This document shows positions 23,330 to 33,708 of a DNA stretch of 64,000 nt, one piece after another; positions within the stretch are counted from its first letter, which is position 1, and each line of letters starts with the position of its first letter. A program made the translations under genes and the position numbers. The notes beneath the pieces were generated by a model that saw only the letters and a program-made list of their open reading frames with translations, was not told the DNA's origin and made no database searches. Source of the stretch: Diphasiastrum complanatum (taxonomy: Eukaryota > Streptophyta > Lycopodiopsida > Lycopodiales > Lycopodiaceae); the NCBI GenBank assembly GCA_029204225.1, contig CM055094.1, forward strand, positions 24,202,541-24,266,540, written 5' to 3'.

Positions 23330-24433
23330 CTGGTCCGGGCCATATGCGCTCCGTGTACTCCACCCATCCCCGGTGCAGCTCCGGATCGTCCCTCTCTCGG
23401 GTAGAGTACCACAAGGGGTGCAACATGTGGGCTACGGCGTGGGTGGGTCGGTGGAAGTAGTCCCATCTGGACTCCCATATATGCGAGATCTCGTGCCTCC
23501 TACAATAGACAATTTACAATAATCAGTGCACCGTATCATAAAAGAAATGCATCAAACTTGAGTGAGAAACAACAAACTAGACATTGAAGAGTCATACCTG
23601 TGCTCGTCCATGGATGACGTTAGAATGTCCTCTCTGATGCGGTCCATGAACTCGTAAATGAGACCGAGAGTGCACCCCTCACGGTCTACCAGGCGCAGCA
23701 CTCTGAAAATGGGTAGAAGGATCCCAGTAATCTCCTCAGCAGCTATCCAAAACTCATCACCGAACACAGTGGACTGGAATTATGCCGCATGCGGGAGGTC
23801 TGTAAAGTCCCTGAAGGCCTCGTTGGAAACCATCTGCCGCAATGCGTCCTTCACCACCACCAATCGCTCTAGTACCAAGAAGTAAAATGCAAAGCGTGTG
23901 GGTGCTGGCTTCTTCAGGTTTAGGGTCGAGAAGGTGCAAATACTTCTTGGTGACAAAAGTGACCAGGCGCATGGCCGTAGAAGTGATCTGCAACACAGAC
24001 ATCCAGTAAAAAGTTTAGACAATAGTTGAGATGTGCTTAGCAGCATTGAAGGAAGAAAGCATAGCAAATAGAAAAAACTATACCTCTCTGATCCATGGAA
24101 GCGCACACAGGTCATGGATGAGCAAGTCTATGCAATGTGCAGCACAGGGTGTCCACACAATGCTGGGGTGCTCCCTCATCATAATCTCGCCCATTTGCTT
24201 GCAGTTCGAGATGTTGTCGGGGACAACCTGAACCACGTGCTCCACCTCAATGTCAACAATAACATCTCTAACATGCTCCCATATAAAGTCGGCCGTGATG
24301 GCTCCACCACCCACCTCGAGTGGCATCCATGCCACGTAGGAATACTGTGCCAAGCAGGCAAGAAACCAAGATATTGATGACGGATTGCCGACGAACGTCG
24401 GTCCATCCTTCACTCAATATCGTGCATCCATAC
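23330..24433 (-). pseudogene. hAT transposase exons 2-4 (DUF659 core)
   Basis: Exon 2 (24433-24084) reads YGCTILSEGWTDVRRQSVIN and, after a frameshift, VVQVVPDNISNCKQMGE and WTPCAAHCIDLLIHDL, the hallmark DUF659 motifs. Exon 3 (23987-23598) reads TSTAMRLVTFVTKKY, a frameshift, TRFAFYFLVLERL, a TAA, then DEFWIAAEEITG and VLRLVDREG. Exon 4 (23499-23330) reads HRPTHAVAHMLHPLWY and ends at a perfect CAG|GTAAGT donor. Plant hAT proteins have these in the same order. Confidence 0.82.
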
Positions 24434-24526
24434 CTGCCACAAAACACCCATTAGCCACATGCAAAAATTGCGCCACCAGTAAACCCTAAACACATGCAAA
24501 GAGAAAATAAAGGCAAGGTATTAACT

Positions 24527-25385
24527 CCTGCCAAGCTAAGCGAATGGAACTCAGCTCCCGCATGATGGTCTCCTCCTCCTGATGAAGCAACTTGCCTCGC
24601 AGTGCTTCTCGCCTGGGAGGTATCCATGTAGCATCCACGGCCACCATCTGTGCGCAGAACTCCCTGAACACCCTACTGTCAGCAACAAAAAAAGGAATGC
24701 CGCACTCGTAAAAGAACTGGCCACACAGTCGAGTGCATTGGGCCTGCTGCTCTCTCTGCCACCCGCATCGATCAAGGGTCTGCTGCCTGGGCCTAACCCC
24801 TCTTTGTTGTGTATATGGCACTCGTGGTCTAGCATGCCCAACGGATGGCTGATCTGTGGGTGTGTCACTCTTTATGGCAGCAGATGCCGAAGCATTTGGT
24901 GCATCTGCTGCCGCTGAACCAACATGCTCATCTGATGGTCGTGCTGCTGTTGCGAATGGAACTGAAGTACCATGCCTAGCCCGTGATGTACTATGCCCTA
25001 TAGCTGTACCATGCCCTGCCTGTGATGTATTGGGCCCAATACCCGTGGTAGGCCCTGCTTGCTGGCCTGTGAGCCCTACTGCCTGCCTGCCTGTAGTTGC
25101 TCCTGCTACCTGTCCCTGTCTAGAACCCTGTGATGCAGTACCGGGCCCGTACATGGTAGACAACCTTTGCTGATCCTCATCAGAAATCCTGGGGCAATCA
25201 GATATGCCCAATGTTCGCCCATGTGGCCCTCTGAGTGACCCTGGTGAGTGATCCCGTGAAGTGACCACCGCAATGCAAGCATCTCCATCTGCGGGTGCCT
25301 GAGCCATGGTGTGTAGCCACATCCCCGTCGGTAAGCTCAACCTCGGCCCAAAGGCCTCGGTCCCACACCGACATCGTATCAACAC
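24527..25385 (-). pseudogene. hAT transposase exon 1 (linker and DUF659 start)
   Basis: Open for about 286 codons from ATG 25385; a splice acceptor (TTTGTAG) just before suggests an earlier exon. The first 180 residues are low-complexity, rich in Gly, Thr, Gln and Ala. The conserved part is near the end: QCTRLCGQFFYECGIPFFV, PPRREALRGKLL and LAWQE, matching the start of plant hAT transposases. The donor at 24527/24526 and the acceptor at 24434/24433 join in phase, giving LAWQE-YGCTILSEGWTD. The opposite-strand frame here is a shadow. Confidence 0.75.
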
Positions 25386-26249
25386 GAGATTAAACCTACA
25401 AACAAAAAATAATCAAGCAAACGTTTAGTAGAAAAAAATACATTGCATTGAACAACATTACCGAGCTCAAATAGAGCTCAAAATACCAGAGCATACATCA
25501 CAACAATTCCAATTCACACATCATGGCAAGTGCCAAAAAAAACATGAGATTAGGGCGTGGGATAGAATAATTTAAGTATGAGCGATAACGGGCGACTGAC
25601 GTTAGCGTGGGAGTCCGTGCAAGCATAAAGGAGTGTAGTGTGGGCCTAAACCAAGCCCCTGGTAGATGCTTGCACGATGGTCCACGCCTAAACCCTAAAA
25701 AACATGGAATTAGGGCATGGAAATTGAACCGGCGGAACGGAGGTCACAGGAGTCTCTGCAGGCATGTGGAAATGCATTCTAGGCTCAGACATCACTTGAA
25801 TCGGTTTCCAACAAGTCATTTTGTGAAAATGGCAAAAATACACAAGCATTTGGAATGTGGTGTTCAAATCTCGCTAGGTGTGCCGTAACGGCTGAAACTG
25901 ACGCCGTAGGAACCACGGTGGGCATGAAGAAAGGTGGTCTAGAGCCAATCTACGCTCGATTTGGTTGCCTACAGCTCAATGTCAACACTTGCAAAAACTC
26001 AAGCCTACACTTACCAAATATCAAAAACTGGTCGTTTCACTCTCCACGAAGCTCAGATCCCCCCGACACCGTGCACACCACCCCCCGTATCGCCGAGTAG
26101 ATGCCTGCCGACTATTCACTTGCGAAGATCGGACGCCTACAGCTCATTAAAAAAAAATTTGTCTCCTCCACGGCTCTGTCCACGAGGAGGCCCTTTCATG
26201 CATAAATCTGATTTTTTTTTAACGATTCTTTGTAGCGAATCACGATTCG
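25386..26249. other. No gene recognised; small hairpin
   Basis: Right flank of the hAT gene. I searched for a BED zinc finger exon and found none. The two similar blocks at about 25600-25700 and 25690-25760 share TTAGGG and CCTAAACC motifs. GCGAATCACGATTCGC at 26235-26250 is a perfect short hairpin. Confidence 0.5.
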
Positions 26250-27215
26250 CTGCATCTATGTTCCTAATGTACTTCACATCCTTGGTTTGCAAAAGAATTC
26301 TACTCTCTATACGTAGGATATGCATCTTATTCTATTCATGGAATTGGAATTGTAGCCATCATTCTGCGTAATGGTGAAGAAAAGTACATTAAGAATGTGC
26401 TTTATGTTCCGGGAATCAAGAAGAATCTTCTTTCGGTTTCAACTATGTTGAAGCAAGGACTAGTTGTTGAGTTCAAAGAAGATAAGTGTCTTGTCAAGTA
26501 TCCTAAAAGATCACTCTTGATTATTGTTTCGAGAACAATGCATGCTGGCTTATTCATTATGGATACCTATGAGCGACGAATTCCCTCTACATGTCTTGTT
26601 GCTTCTACATCACAATCATTGGAGTTGGCTGAATTGTGGCACGCAAGGTTTGGGCATCTCAACTTTGCAAGTTTGAAGAAGCTGAAGACATTTAATATGG
26701 TAGAAGACATTCTTACTATTGAGCAGCCGGAAGGGCATGTATGCGAGGGGTGCATACTTGGAAAGTTTCAAAGGAAACCTTTTCCAACTAATGGAACTAT
26801 AAGGGTTCTTGATAAATTTGATTTGGTTCATAGTGATGTTTGTGGTCCAATGAGGACGGAATCCATTGGAAAGTGCATCTATTTTGTGACTTTTATTGAT
26901 GACTTTTCCCGTTTCACATGGCTCTATCCTATGAAGGCTAAATCAAAAGTTTTTCAACGTTTCAAAGATTTTCTAGCAATGGTGGAAAATCAGTTTGGGC
27001 ATTCTTTGAAGACCCTACGCACCGATCGAGGAGGGGAATACATTAAGGATATGTTCGGTGCATTTCTTCGAGAAAAGGGAATTCTACATCAAATGACAAC
27101 TCCCTATATGCCTCAACAAAATGGTGTTGCCAAGGCAAGGCTCGTTGCCAAAGGCTATGCTCAGTCATGCTTATGTATGGTTATCAACCTCGATCACCGA
27201 TTAGTATTGGCATGA
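26250..27215 (+). pseudogene. copia protease-integrase relic fused to RT scrap
   Basis: From 26397 one frame runs 272 codons: NVLYVPGIKKNLLSVS (protease end), LWHARFGHLNFASLKKL and CEGCILGK (GAG-pre-integrase and zinc residues), and integrase HSDVCGPM, FIDDFSRFTW, LRTDRGGEY and PYMPQQNGVA. Immediately after NGVA it jumps to KARLVAKGYAQ, an RT motif, so the rest of integrase and the RT start are deleted. A diverged copy of the LYVP segment (VPNVLHILGLQKN) precedes it near 26256, suggesting a local duplication. From 27170 it changes into gypsy sequence. Confidence 0.88.
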
Positions 27216-27475
27216 AGAACCTAAAGGTGCAAGCCGTAGCTGATTTCCTTGCTGATATGTAGGAAATGTTACAGTTGGCTAAAGACATCATAAGAAGTGT
27301 CCAGGACAGGGCAAGGCACTATGTTGGTCTGTCTCGGAAGCACAGGGAATTCAAGGTCCATGACATGGTGTTTTTGGGGGTTCCTACTCACTCTAGAGGC
27401 TTGAAAACTGGTAAGTGTGTAAAGTTGGCACCTAGGTATTGCGGTCCTTTTAAGGTTGTCCAATTAGGATTTTAA
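27185..27475 (+). pseudogene. Ty3/gypsy integrase C-terminal relic
   Basis: QPRSPISIG and KVQAVADFLADM, then after a TAG the frame 27266-27475 reads KDIIRSVQDRARHYVGLSRK, FKVHDMVFLGVPTHSRGLKT and LAPRYCGPFKVV. These are the end of a gypsy integrase and its C-terminal domain. It is joined directly to a copia scrap, with no LTR on either side. Confidence 0.85.
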
Positions 27476-27679
27476 AGTGTTCAGAACTTAAAAGTATTGA
27501 GTGTGCTACTTTAAATTTAAGTTATGTGAAACTTCAATTTACCCAAATATCTTGACCCTCCATAGGCATGACTATAGAGTAGCAAGGTTTCACAAATTGA
27601 GAAATCTAGGCTGCAGCTTTGATGGGTTTAGGAAACAATATCGACTTAGACTAAAGATTAGATAAATTCTTTCTCAAAA

Positions 27680-28115
27680 ATGATCAATGAGCAGTTGGAA
27701 CTTTGGGATAGGGTTGATTAATGTTCAAATTCAAATGCTGAAAAATTGATGCCAAGTGGTCAACATGAGCCACAATAATTCAACACAGAAAGGCTAAGCA
27801 AGAACTTTAAGACATTATTTATGACATTCTAGACGGTGGGTGGGCCATTGGTGACACCAAAATAGCACAATAGTCATAAAGTTTAGAAGTGTGGAAAGCA
27901 ATTTTATATTCATCACTTGGTTGTACTTGGATTCAATGGTATCTATCTTGGAAAAGTGGTAGCTTTACCTAGCCTTGTCAAAAAGTCATCCATGTGTGGA
28001 ATGAATGGCTTATAAATGGCTAACCATTCCACACTTTAGTGTTTTTTGCCATCTTTTTTATCAAAAAGTGAAACAATTGAACCAAATGGACTTTGATTGT
28101 GAGCAATCCATCTGA
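27680..28115 (-). pseudogene. Old Ty3/gypsy RT relic
   Basis: On the minus strand near 28110-27850 the pieces KSPFGSIVSLFDKKDGKK, PFIPHMDDFLTRLGKATTF and VTNGPP line up in order with gypsy RT ([41 protein letters not shown]). Stops and frameshifts are frequent and the catalytic site is not readable. Surrounding DNA (27476-27680 and 28116-28760) shows nothing I recognise. Confidence 0.55.
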
Positions 28116-28767
28116 TTCAGCAATGTCAGTTCACCCTAGATATGTAGTGTGGTGGTTGGGAGTCCTACAAGCAAATCAATGTATTGATTAACATTCTGTG
28201 GTGATTCCATAGTAGAAGCCAAAGTTTGTACTACTTTCAAGGTTATTCTACCTCACAATGTTCCAACAATAATGCACAAGCTAATGATGCACCTTGACCA
28301 CTCTGATTAGGACTTTCCTCTCACATATGCTCTAGGGTACTATGGCTCCTTTCCAAGGTTTCTTTTATGATATTTAAACATGTAAGTTTAGCATGGGTAT
28401 ATCAGGATTCAACATGGGCCTTCTAGGCATTCAATGCTTATAGCACATGATTGGTCTTAATGGGTCATATTTTCTAAGTTGCTTGTTGCTGCTATGTTCA
28501 CCTGGCACTCATGTTCTCTGTGAGTAATATGGGATCTACTTGGTTGTTGGTTCTTTGTGATTTCTTTTACTTCTAATACACCATCTAGAGGGAAGCTATG
28601 GTCTATTAGGTTGACTTGGGGTATGGTTATTGGTAAGCTTGAGTAAATGAGATTTGTTGATGTTTTATGAAATCTTATAGCTAGAGTATGATAATATTAG
28701 ACATTACTTTTATGCTGTGTTTCTTCCAACATTCTAATTCAGCTAGGTATGGAGCATAGTTCCCTGT

Positions 28768-28856
28768 GGTACCGCCATTATGGTACCGCCGGCACCATAA
28801 TGGTGGTACCGCGGTTATGGTGCCGCCCAAAAATCCGCGGTACCAGGGCGGCACCA
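28768..28856. repeat. GC-rich GGTACC palindrome cluster
   Basis: 28768-28810 is a near-perfect 43-bp palindrome centred on GCCGGC with GGTACC at both ends. It is followed by a second stem (TGGTGCCGCCC with GGGCGGCACCA, about 28818-28856). An A/T homopolymer-rich stretch follows. The base composition is unlike the AT-rich surroundings. 28860-29760 has no other feature I can support. Confidence 0.75.
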
Positions 28857-29761
28857 TTTTTTAATATTTTATTTTTTTTAATGAAAAAAAAATAAAATTT
28901 AGTGGGCAATATGGGTATCAGCTTGAAGCTTACAAGGTGATCTACATAGATAATATAAACAATCTCTGTTCTAAGCCATTTAGCATTTTTGATAGAATAA
29001 TTTCATGTTTTTGAACATAATATTGAGTCCATTTCAACCAAGAGATCCTATGGAGCTTTTTTGGTATGTAAGCGTGGGATTTCATATTTTATGTGATCTA
29101 ACAGTCGTAACAAAGAAGCTGAAATTGTGAGGTTGTGAACTCCAGTGGTGATGCTTATTTATGGTCTTGTATTCTAGTTCATGGTTTTTAATTTCTTAAG
29201 GTTTGTACTGAACATAGTTCAATTTAGAGCTATCTTGAAGGTTAGAACATGTAGTTGGCTTTAATGGACCATGGGGTCACTAGAAACATTTGATGGTCAT
29301 GGTAGTGTGGCTTAGTGTAGACTTAGCATTTGGGAAAGACTTAATTTGTGGGCTTGGGCAACGGTAATCTGTTGGTGATAACAACCTATTGTTGTGGCTG
29401 TCTAAGCTAGTTATGTCTAAGCTAGTTATGTCACTTCAAAATCATTTACTTGTAGCGACTTGAACTTTACAAATATGTCCCACTCCTATTGGTTGATATT
29501 GTTTTTGTTGGCAAGATCTTTTGATAATTGGCATTTGTGCTAGCATTCGAGTTCCTCCCCACCAAGGATCACTTCCAACATCAAACATACTCAACGTCTT
29601 ATCAAGATCTTCAAGGTTGGCTACCAATTATGTGTATGCTAAATTGTGCATGTCTACTTGGCGTTTTTCGTTGAAAGGATAGGCAAGTCCCATTAGTTTT
29701 CCATCATTTAGCTGTAACGTCATAGAAACACAAGCATCTCATTTTCTCTTCTTTTTGTTAG

Positions 29762-29883
29762 GAATTACATAGTGATAGTCACAGAGAAAGGCCTTCAACA
29801 AGCTATCGCAAGAAAAAGGCTGAGAAGATGTCTTCCCTAGACGCTATTGACCTATACGAGGAATCATCAACAGAAGAGTATTT
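29762..29883 (+). other. Candidate internal exon, unknown gene
   Basis: A 122-base stretch, open in one frame (KKKAEKMSSLDAIDLYEESS), lies between a strong acceptor (CTTCTTTTTGTTAG) and a strong donor (TATTT|GTAAGT). The encoded piece is Lys- then Glu/Ser-rich. I recognise no family. Its end phase does not match the GULLO-like exon at 30441, so they are probably not spliced to each other. Confidence 0.35.
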
Positions 29884-30104
29884 GTAAGTTCAGGGTATAT
29901 CTGCTTTATTGCACATTATGTAATGTGGATTTATGAAGATGTTACATATGATTAAAATTTTCACCGGTTGTTTGCAAACACCGTTGTGTTACAACTTTTT
30001 TCTTGAATTTGAGCTGGTTCTATGTATGGGCCCTAAGCTATCCCGTTAGAGGAATCTTGATTGTTATGCAATGAATTGGGAATTCTTTATTGGAGATTTT
30101 AAAG

Positions 30105-30108
<4 letters not shown>

Positions 30109-30160
<52 letters not shown>

Positions 30161-30240
30161 GTGAGAACCGTGAGTGAGAGAGAGAGAGAAATAGGAACCC
30201 TGAGAACCGTGAGAGAGAGAGAGAACCGTGAGGTTGTGGG
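30109..30240. repeat. (GA)n microsatellite and degenerate GAACCGTGAGA repeats
   Basis: About 50 bases of GA repeat (from about 30110) followed by spaced copies of GAACCGTGAG within GA runs up to about 30233. Confidence 0.95.
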
Positions 30241-30440
30241 CCTTAGCGGTGTCTGCGATGGGGTGAAGATAGCTGCCTGTTGCTCAATCATGTGACAAAA
30301 TAACGTGTAGTTAATAGCGATCTAATGGTATAGTATGATTCTAAATATGTAGTGTGTTGGTGCAATTGCTTTTCATATCAATTTTGGAATAGCGAATTAG
30401 CTAATGATAATTTGTAATTTGTTCTTGTTCTAAATTACAG

Positions 30441-30872
30441 AAGAATTATCTGAGGTGAAAATGAATGATGAGTTCAAATGCGAAGTTGCAGAAGTACAAA
30501 TAGCAGCACTGTTTGCAGGAGGCACTAGCCTAAAAAACATTGGCATTGCCTTCACTGGTTATCCCGTGATCGGATACAAAAATCTGATACAAACATCTGG
30601 CAACTGCCAGAATAGATTGGATGTGAATTCACTACTGCTGCTATGTCCTTGGGATCCCAAGAAGTGCTCGTCCGGGTGCGCTATCGAAGTGCTCGTCCGG
30701 ATGTGTTATGTCAAGAAATCAAATGCCTATTTAGCGAAAACAAAAGATGTCATGGATATCGATATCATAGGCAACCGTGTTGATGATGCCACCACTCCGA
30801 GGCTGAACGAAGACGTGCTGGAAGAAACAGAGCGAATGGCATTATTCAAATACCAAGGCCCGCAGATCAAAG
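30441..30872 (+). pseudogene. L-gulonolactone-oxidase-like exon, internally shortened
   Basis: The open stretch between an AATTACAG acceptor and an AAAG|GTTTGT donor encodes pieces typical of plant L-gulonolactone oxidases, FAD-linked enzymes of ascorbate synthesis: LKNIGIAFTGYPVIGYKN, LLLLCPWDPKK, YVKKSNAYLAK, MDIDI, PRLNEDVLEE and MALFKYQ. In the family, about 50 residues, including the FFHQTTF region, separate CPWDP from the NGxLxRYVK segment. Here only a few residues do, and a 15-base direct duplication (GAAGTGCTCGTCCGG) marks the join. It may be a pseudogene piece or an odd exon. No other exons of this gene seen. The assignment rests on remembered family motifs. Confidence 0.6.
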
Positions 30873-31257
30873 GTTTGTAATAAGGCAGTTATTCGGTAAG
30901 CCGCACATAACCAAAAGAGTATCCCCAGAGACACGGACTACAACCAACGGAAAGCCGCACACAATGGCCACTCCTCAACTGTGACTCTTATGAAAATATC
31001 TTTATACTACTACTCTATAATTTGCACTTAGGAGCATGATCTCGAGACCACCACATTGACAATGTGGCTAGGCCACCTCTCAGGGAGTAAATGCGGATCA
31101 ATTACATTAAAGTGAAGATATTGCTTTGGTCATGTAGTAGTGATCGGAATCAAACGAAACAGAGTTGGAAAGAATGGCTTCATCGTATCAGAACTATACA
31201 AGGTAAGAAGAGAAGAAAAATTACATTTTGCATTTAGGATTGTGGTAGACATAAGAA

Positions 31258-31377
31258 ATCAGGTCTTGTTATGGTTATTCACATTAAGGAGCCAATAAGT
31301 TGCCTAAGCTTGCAAACACTATAGCAAAGATCAGGTCTTGTTATGGTTATTCACATTAAGGAGCCAATAAGTTGCCT
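31258..31377. repeat. Exact 48-bp direct duplication, period 72
   Basis: ATCAGGTCTTGTTATGGTTA and the next 28 bases are identical at 31258-31305 and 31330-31377. The identity suggests a recent local duplication. No coding sense seen. Confidence 0.9.
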
Positions 31378-31612
31378 ATAAAGAGTGATGTCCTTGAAGG
31401 ATCTTTCATCCTCTTTATTGGATACTTTTACATCATGCACCATAGGAGTCTCTACATGCTTGCATCCATGCATGTTAAATCTATTGAGTAATGAAAAACC
31501 CTCTGACTTTTGGATATTTATCCATATTCTTTATTTTTAATATGGCTTCTCGATACTGCGAGACATACTGTATCCTAGGCTCTATCAAGTTCATTTTCCG
31601 GTAGAAACTCTC

Positions 31613-32189
31613 TTAGGAAAGCCTCTTCAAAAGCCTTCCATGACCGGGGAGTCTGCCTGGTCTCCTGGAGGTTAACCACCACTTGTAGGCCATGGGTCCT
31701 AAGGAAAGACTGGCCCTCGCTTGCAAATGGTCAGGGGTCTGTTTAAGAGCATGTATGTTCTTCCATTTGCTGAGGAAGGTATGTAAAATGTCTGCATTTC
31801 TATCCTTCTCTTCCCCAATAAAAGTAGGAGGTTTTAAGTCTTTAAAGACATTGGGATGAGACCGAAGAGGCGCACCTGATGCTGATGGAAGTGGTGAAGG
31901 GGACGATTGAGAAGTGGAAAGGAGACTTCCTTTCGCGGAGCTCAAAATTAAACCTCAGCGAACGATTCTTCCACACTGGATTGGAAATTGGCTAAAGCCA
32001 GTTTCAATTCATCCACCTCTGTTACCAAGTGAAGGTACTGCTTGGTAACCAAATCGTCGAGTTATTCGGCGAATTGTTCTTGTTCCTCCACTTCATGGGT
32101 TCTTTCCCTTTACTAAAAATCAAGGCTTCTATTTCCAATTCGTCGATGCCTCTCTCCGGGGGTTGATCAGGTCCTTGAGGAGTAGTCAT
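31613..32189 (-). pseudogene. gypsy gag, broken
   Basis: Probable start ATG 32189 (MTTPQGPDQPPERG). A frameshift and stops follow. The frame 31945-31613 carries the conserved gag part LKPPTFIGEEKDRNADILH, HALKQTPDH, ASLSLGPMAYKWW, which matches gypsy gag proteins of the KPPTFxGEEKD type. It is truncated before the zinc knuckle. Confidence 0.8.
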
Positions 32190-33017
32190 TTTCAGAACGG
32201 AAAAAGATGTACCTTAGATTCTTAAAAAGTCAGAAACACTAATTACAACTGTAAAGAGAAGGGAAAAAGCACTTAGCTCTTAATCAGGACTATTCCTTCC
32301 AAAGAAAGAGGTGAGAGATCCCTCAGCTTTCTGTAACTGACGAAACCGGCTTCCAATTTGCATGTAGGGTCTGCTTTCCCAGAATTTATAGTGATGAAGG
32401 GGAAAAATTGCTGACAAACCACCACCTGATTATTGCTTGCCACTGCCTTCACCCTTCTGCTAAAAGCTTATTCTGAGTGCTGAAACTACCGAAACAGATC
32501 TGTAGGAATTTGCAGGGCCCTTCTATGCTTTTTTCCAGCGATGGACCTGCAGCTCTGCTTCTAATCTAAATTCTTGCCAAAAAAGCACAGATGTGTGAGC
32601 TGGAATTCAGTGCTGGACCTGCATCAGTGTAGCCATGGACCTGCTGACCAAATTCGATCCAAATTCCGCTCAAACTACACGAAGTTGCACTGCAGGTATA
32701 GCGATAGATACTGATTTTACAGCGATGGACCTGTAGAAGTATGACTCCCTGTCCAGCGCTGGCTTTGCCTTCAATTTGGCCCTGGAAAACTGCTTGCAAA
32801 CGGAAATTGTAAGGCTAGATCTACAGCGATGGATCTGCTGTCTTATTTCTACTTGAATTCCGCTCAGACAGCAGTTGATTATACTGAATCTACAGTGATG
32901 GAGAGCCTAATCTGCAGCGATGGATCTCCCCTCCTATTTTCTGAAAGTTAGAAGATTGTTCTGTACACCCTGATAACTTTCTCTCTTGCTGAAAACTAAA
33001 CTCCCAAAGATGGAGAT

Positions 33018-33389
33018 GGCTCTGATACCAGTGTTAGAGATCTAAACACCACAGTAGGGCAAACACTAACTGATCCACCCAACCTTGCTTACTCCCTGAT
33101 ATGGAGTAAGCCCCTCCTAGCCCAGTGTGAGGACTGGTAGCATGCCTACTGCCAAGTGTCGGCCACGTGGCACTGATGTGGCCAACTGCACATCCTTACC
33201 CAACGTGGGGCCCTATCCTGCTGACAGGGTCCCTATGCTGTGTTAGGCCCGCCATGGCTATGGACCGTGCCGTGACACACTACTCACACTGCCTTGCCCT
33301 GTTGGACGTGTACGCTGGACATGCCCCTGACTGTGGTATCTGACCTCCTGAGTTCCCTAGAGTTTGGCACTGGTTACAGGCTCGTAACA
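33018..33389 (-). repeat. gypsy 5' LTR with primer binding site
   Basis: The primer site complement GGCTCTGATACCA (33018-33030) is followed, after one base, by TGTTAGAG...CTCGTAACA, a 358-bp LTR. I found no second LTR in the window, so its outer border is set only by the TG...CA ends. Confidence 0.7.
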
Positions 33390-33708
33390 TGTAGCAACTC
33401 CACATTGTCATGACTCTTTTTTGTTGTGTTTGAGATGATATAAGAGAATCCAACTTTTTTGTGGATAGCAAGAACAATGTATAACTAGGCTGATATTTGA
33501 TATTATTTGCGAATAAATGTGTTGCATTGTGAGGCTTATAAATGTTATATGCTGTATTCATGTTCATTTTCGAACTTGCAAAACATGTTGGCAAAACTAT
33601 AGTATGTAGATGAAACTTGTCAAACAACAAATAACACAAAAACAATCTAAAAAATGCATAAAACCAAAAAAATTTAAGAAATCAATTGCGAAAAGCGTAT
33701 GTCCATTG

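Larger units (their letters stand above)
17691..25385 (-). pseudogene. hAT-superfamily transposase (DUF659 type), six exons, split by gypsy
   Basis: The exons I place on the minus strand are 25385-24527, 24433-24084, 23987-23598, 23499-23330, 18265-17927 and 17822-17691, with GT-AG introns of 93, 96, 98, 114 (minus the inserted gypsy) and 104 bp. The product would be the cut-and-paste transposase of a hAT element: DUF659 catalytic part and the C-terminal hAT dimerisation region (CSAGACERNWS, HTQKRNRLS). Lesions: frameshifts near 24320 and 23935, TAA at 23780-23782, TAG near 18100, and a possible phase mismatch at the gypsy-bearing intron. An N-terminal BED zinc finger is not seen; it may lie on an exon to the right that I could not identify. 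No terminal inverted repeats recognised. Confidence 0.8.
31560..33389 (-). mobile_element. Ty3/gypsy 5' part: LTR, leader and gag
   Basis: Minus-strand element keeping its 5' LTR (33032-33389), primer site (33018-33030), a leader of about 830 bases and the start of gag, cut at about 31560 with no pol and no 3' LTR. The leader (32530-32930) holds about seven dispersed copies of an AGCGATGGACCTG-like motif. It is a different family from the gypsy at 18-23 kb. Confidence 0.8.

Noticed and set aside
24856-25173. Plus-strand open frame opposite hAT exon 1
   Set aside because: It mirrors a low-complexity, GC-rich transposase exon.
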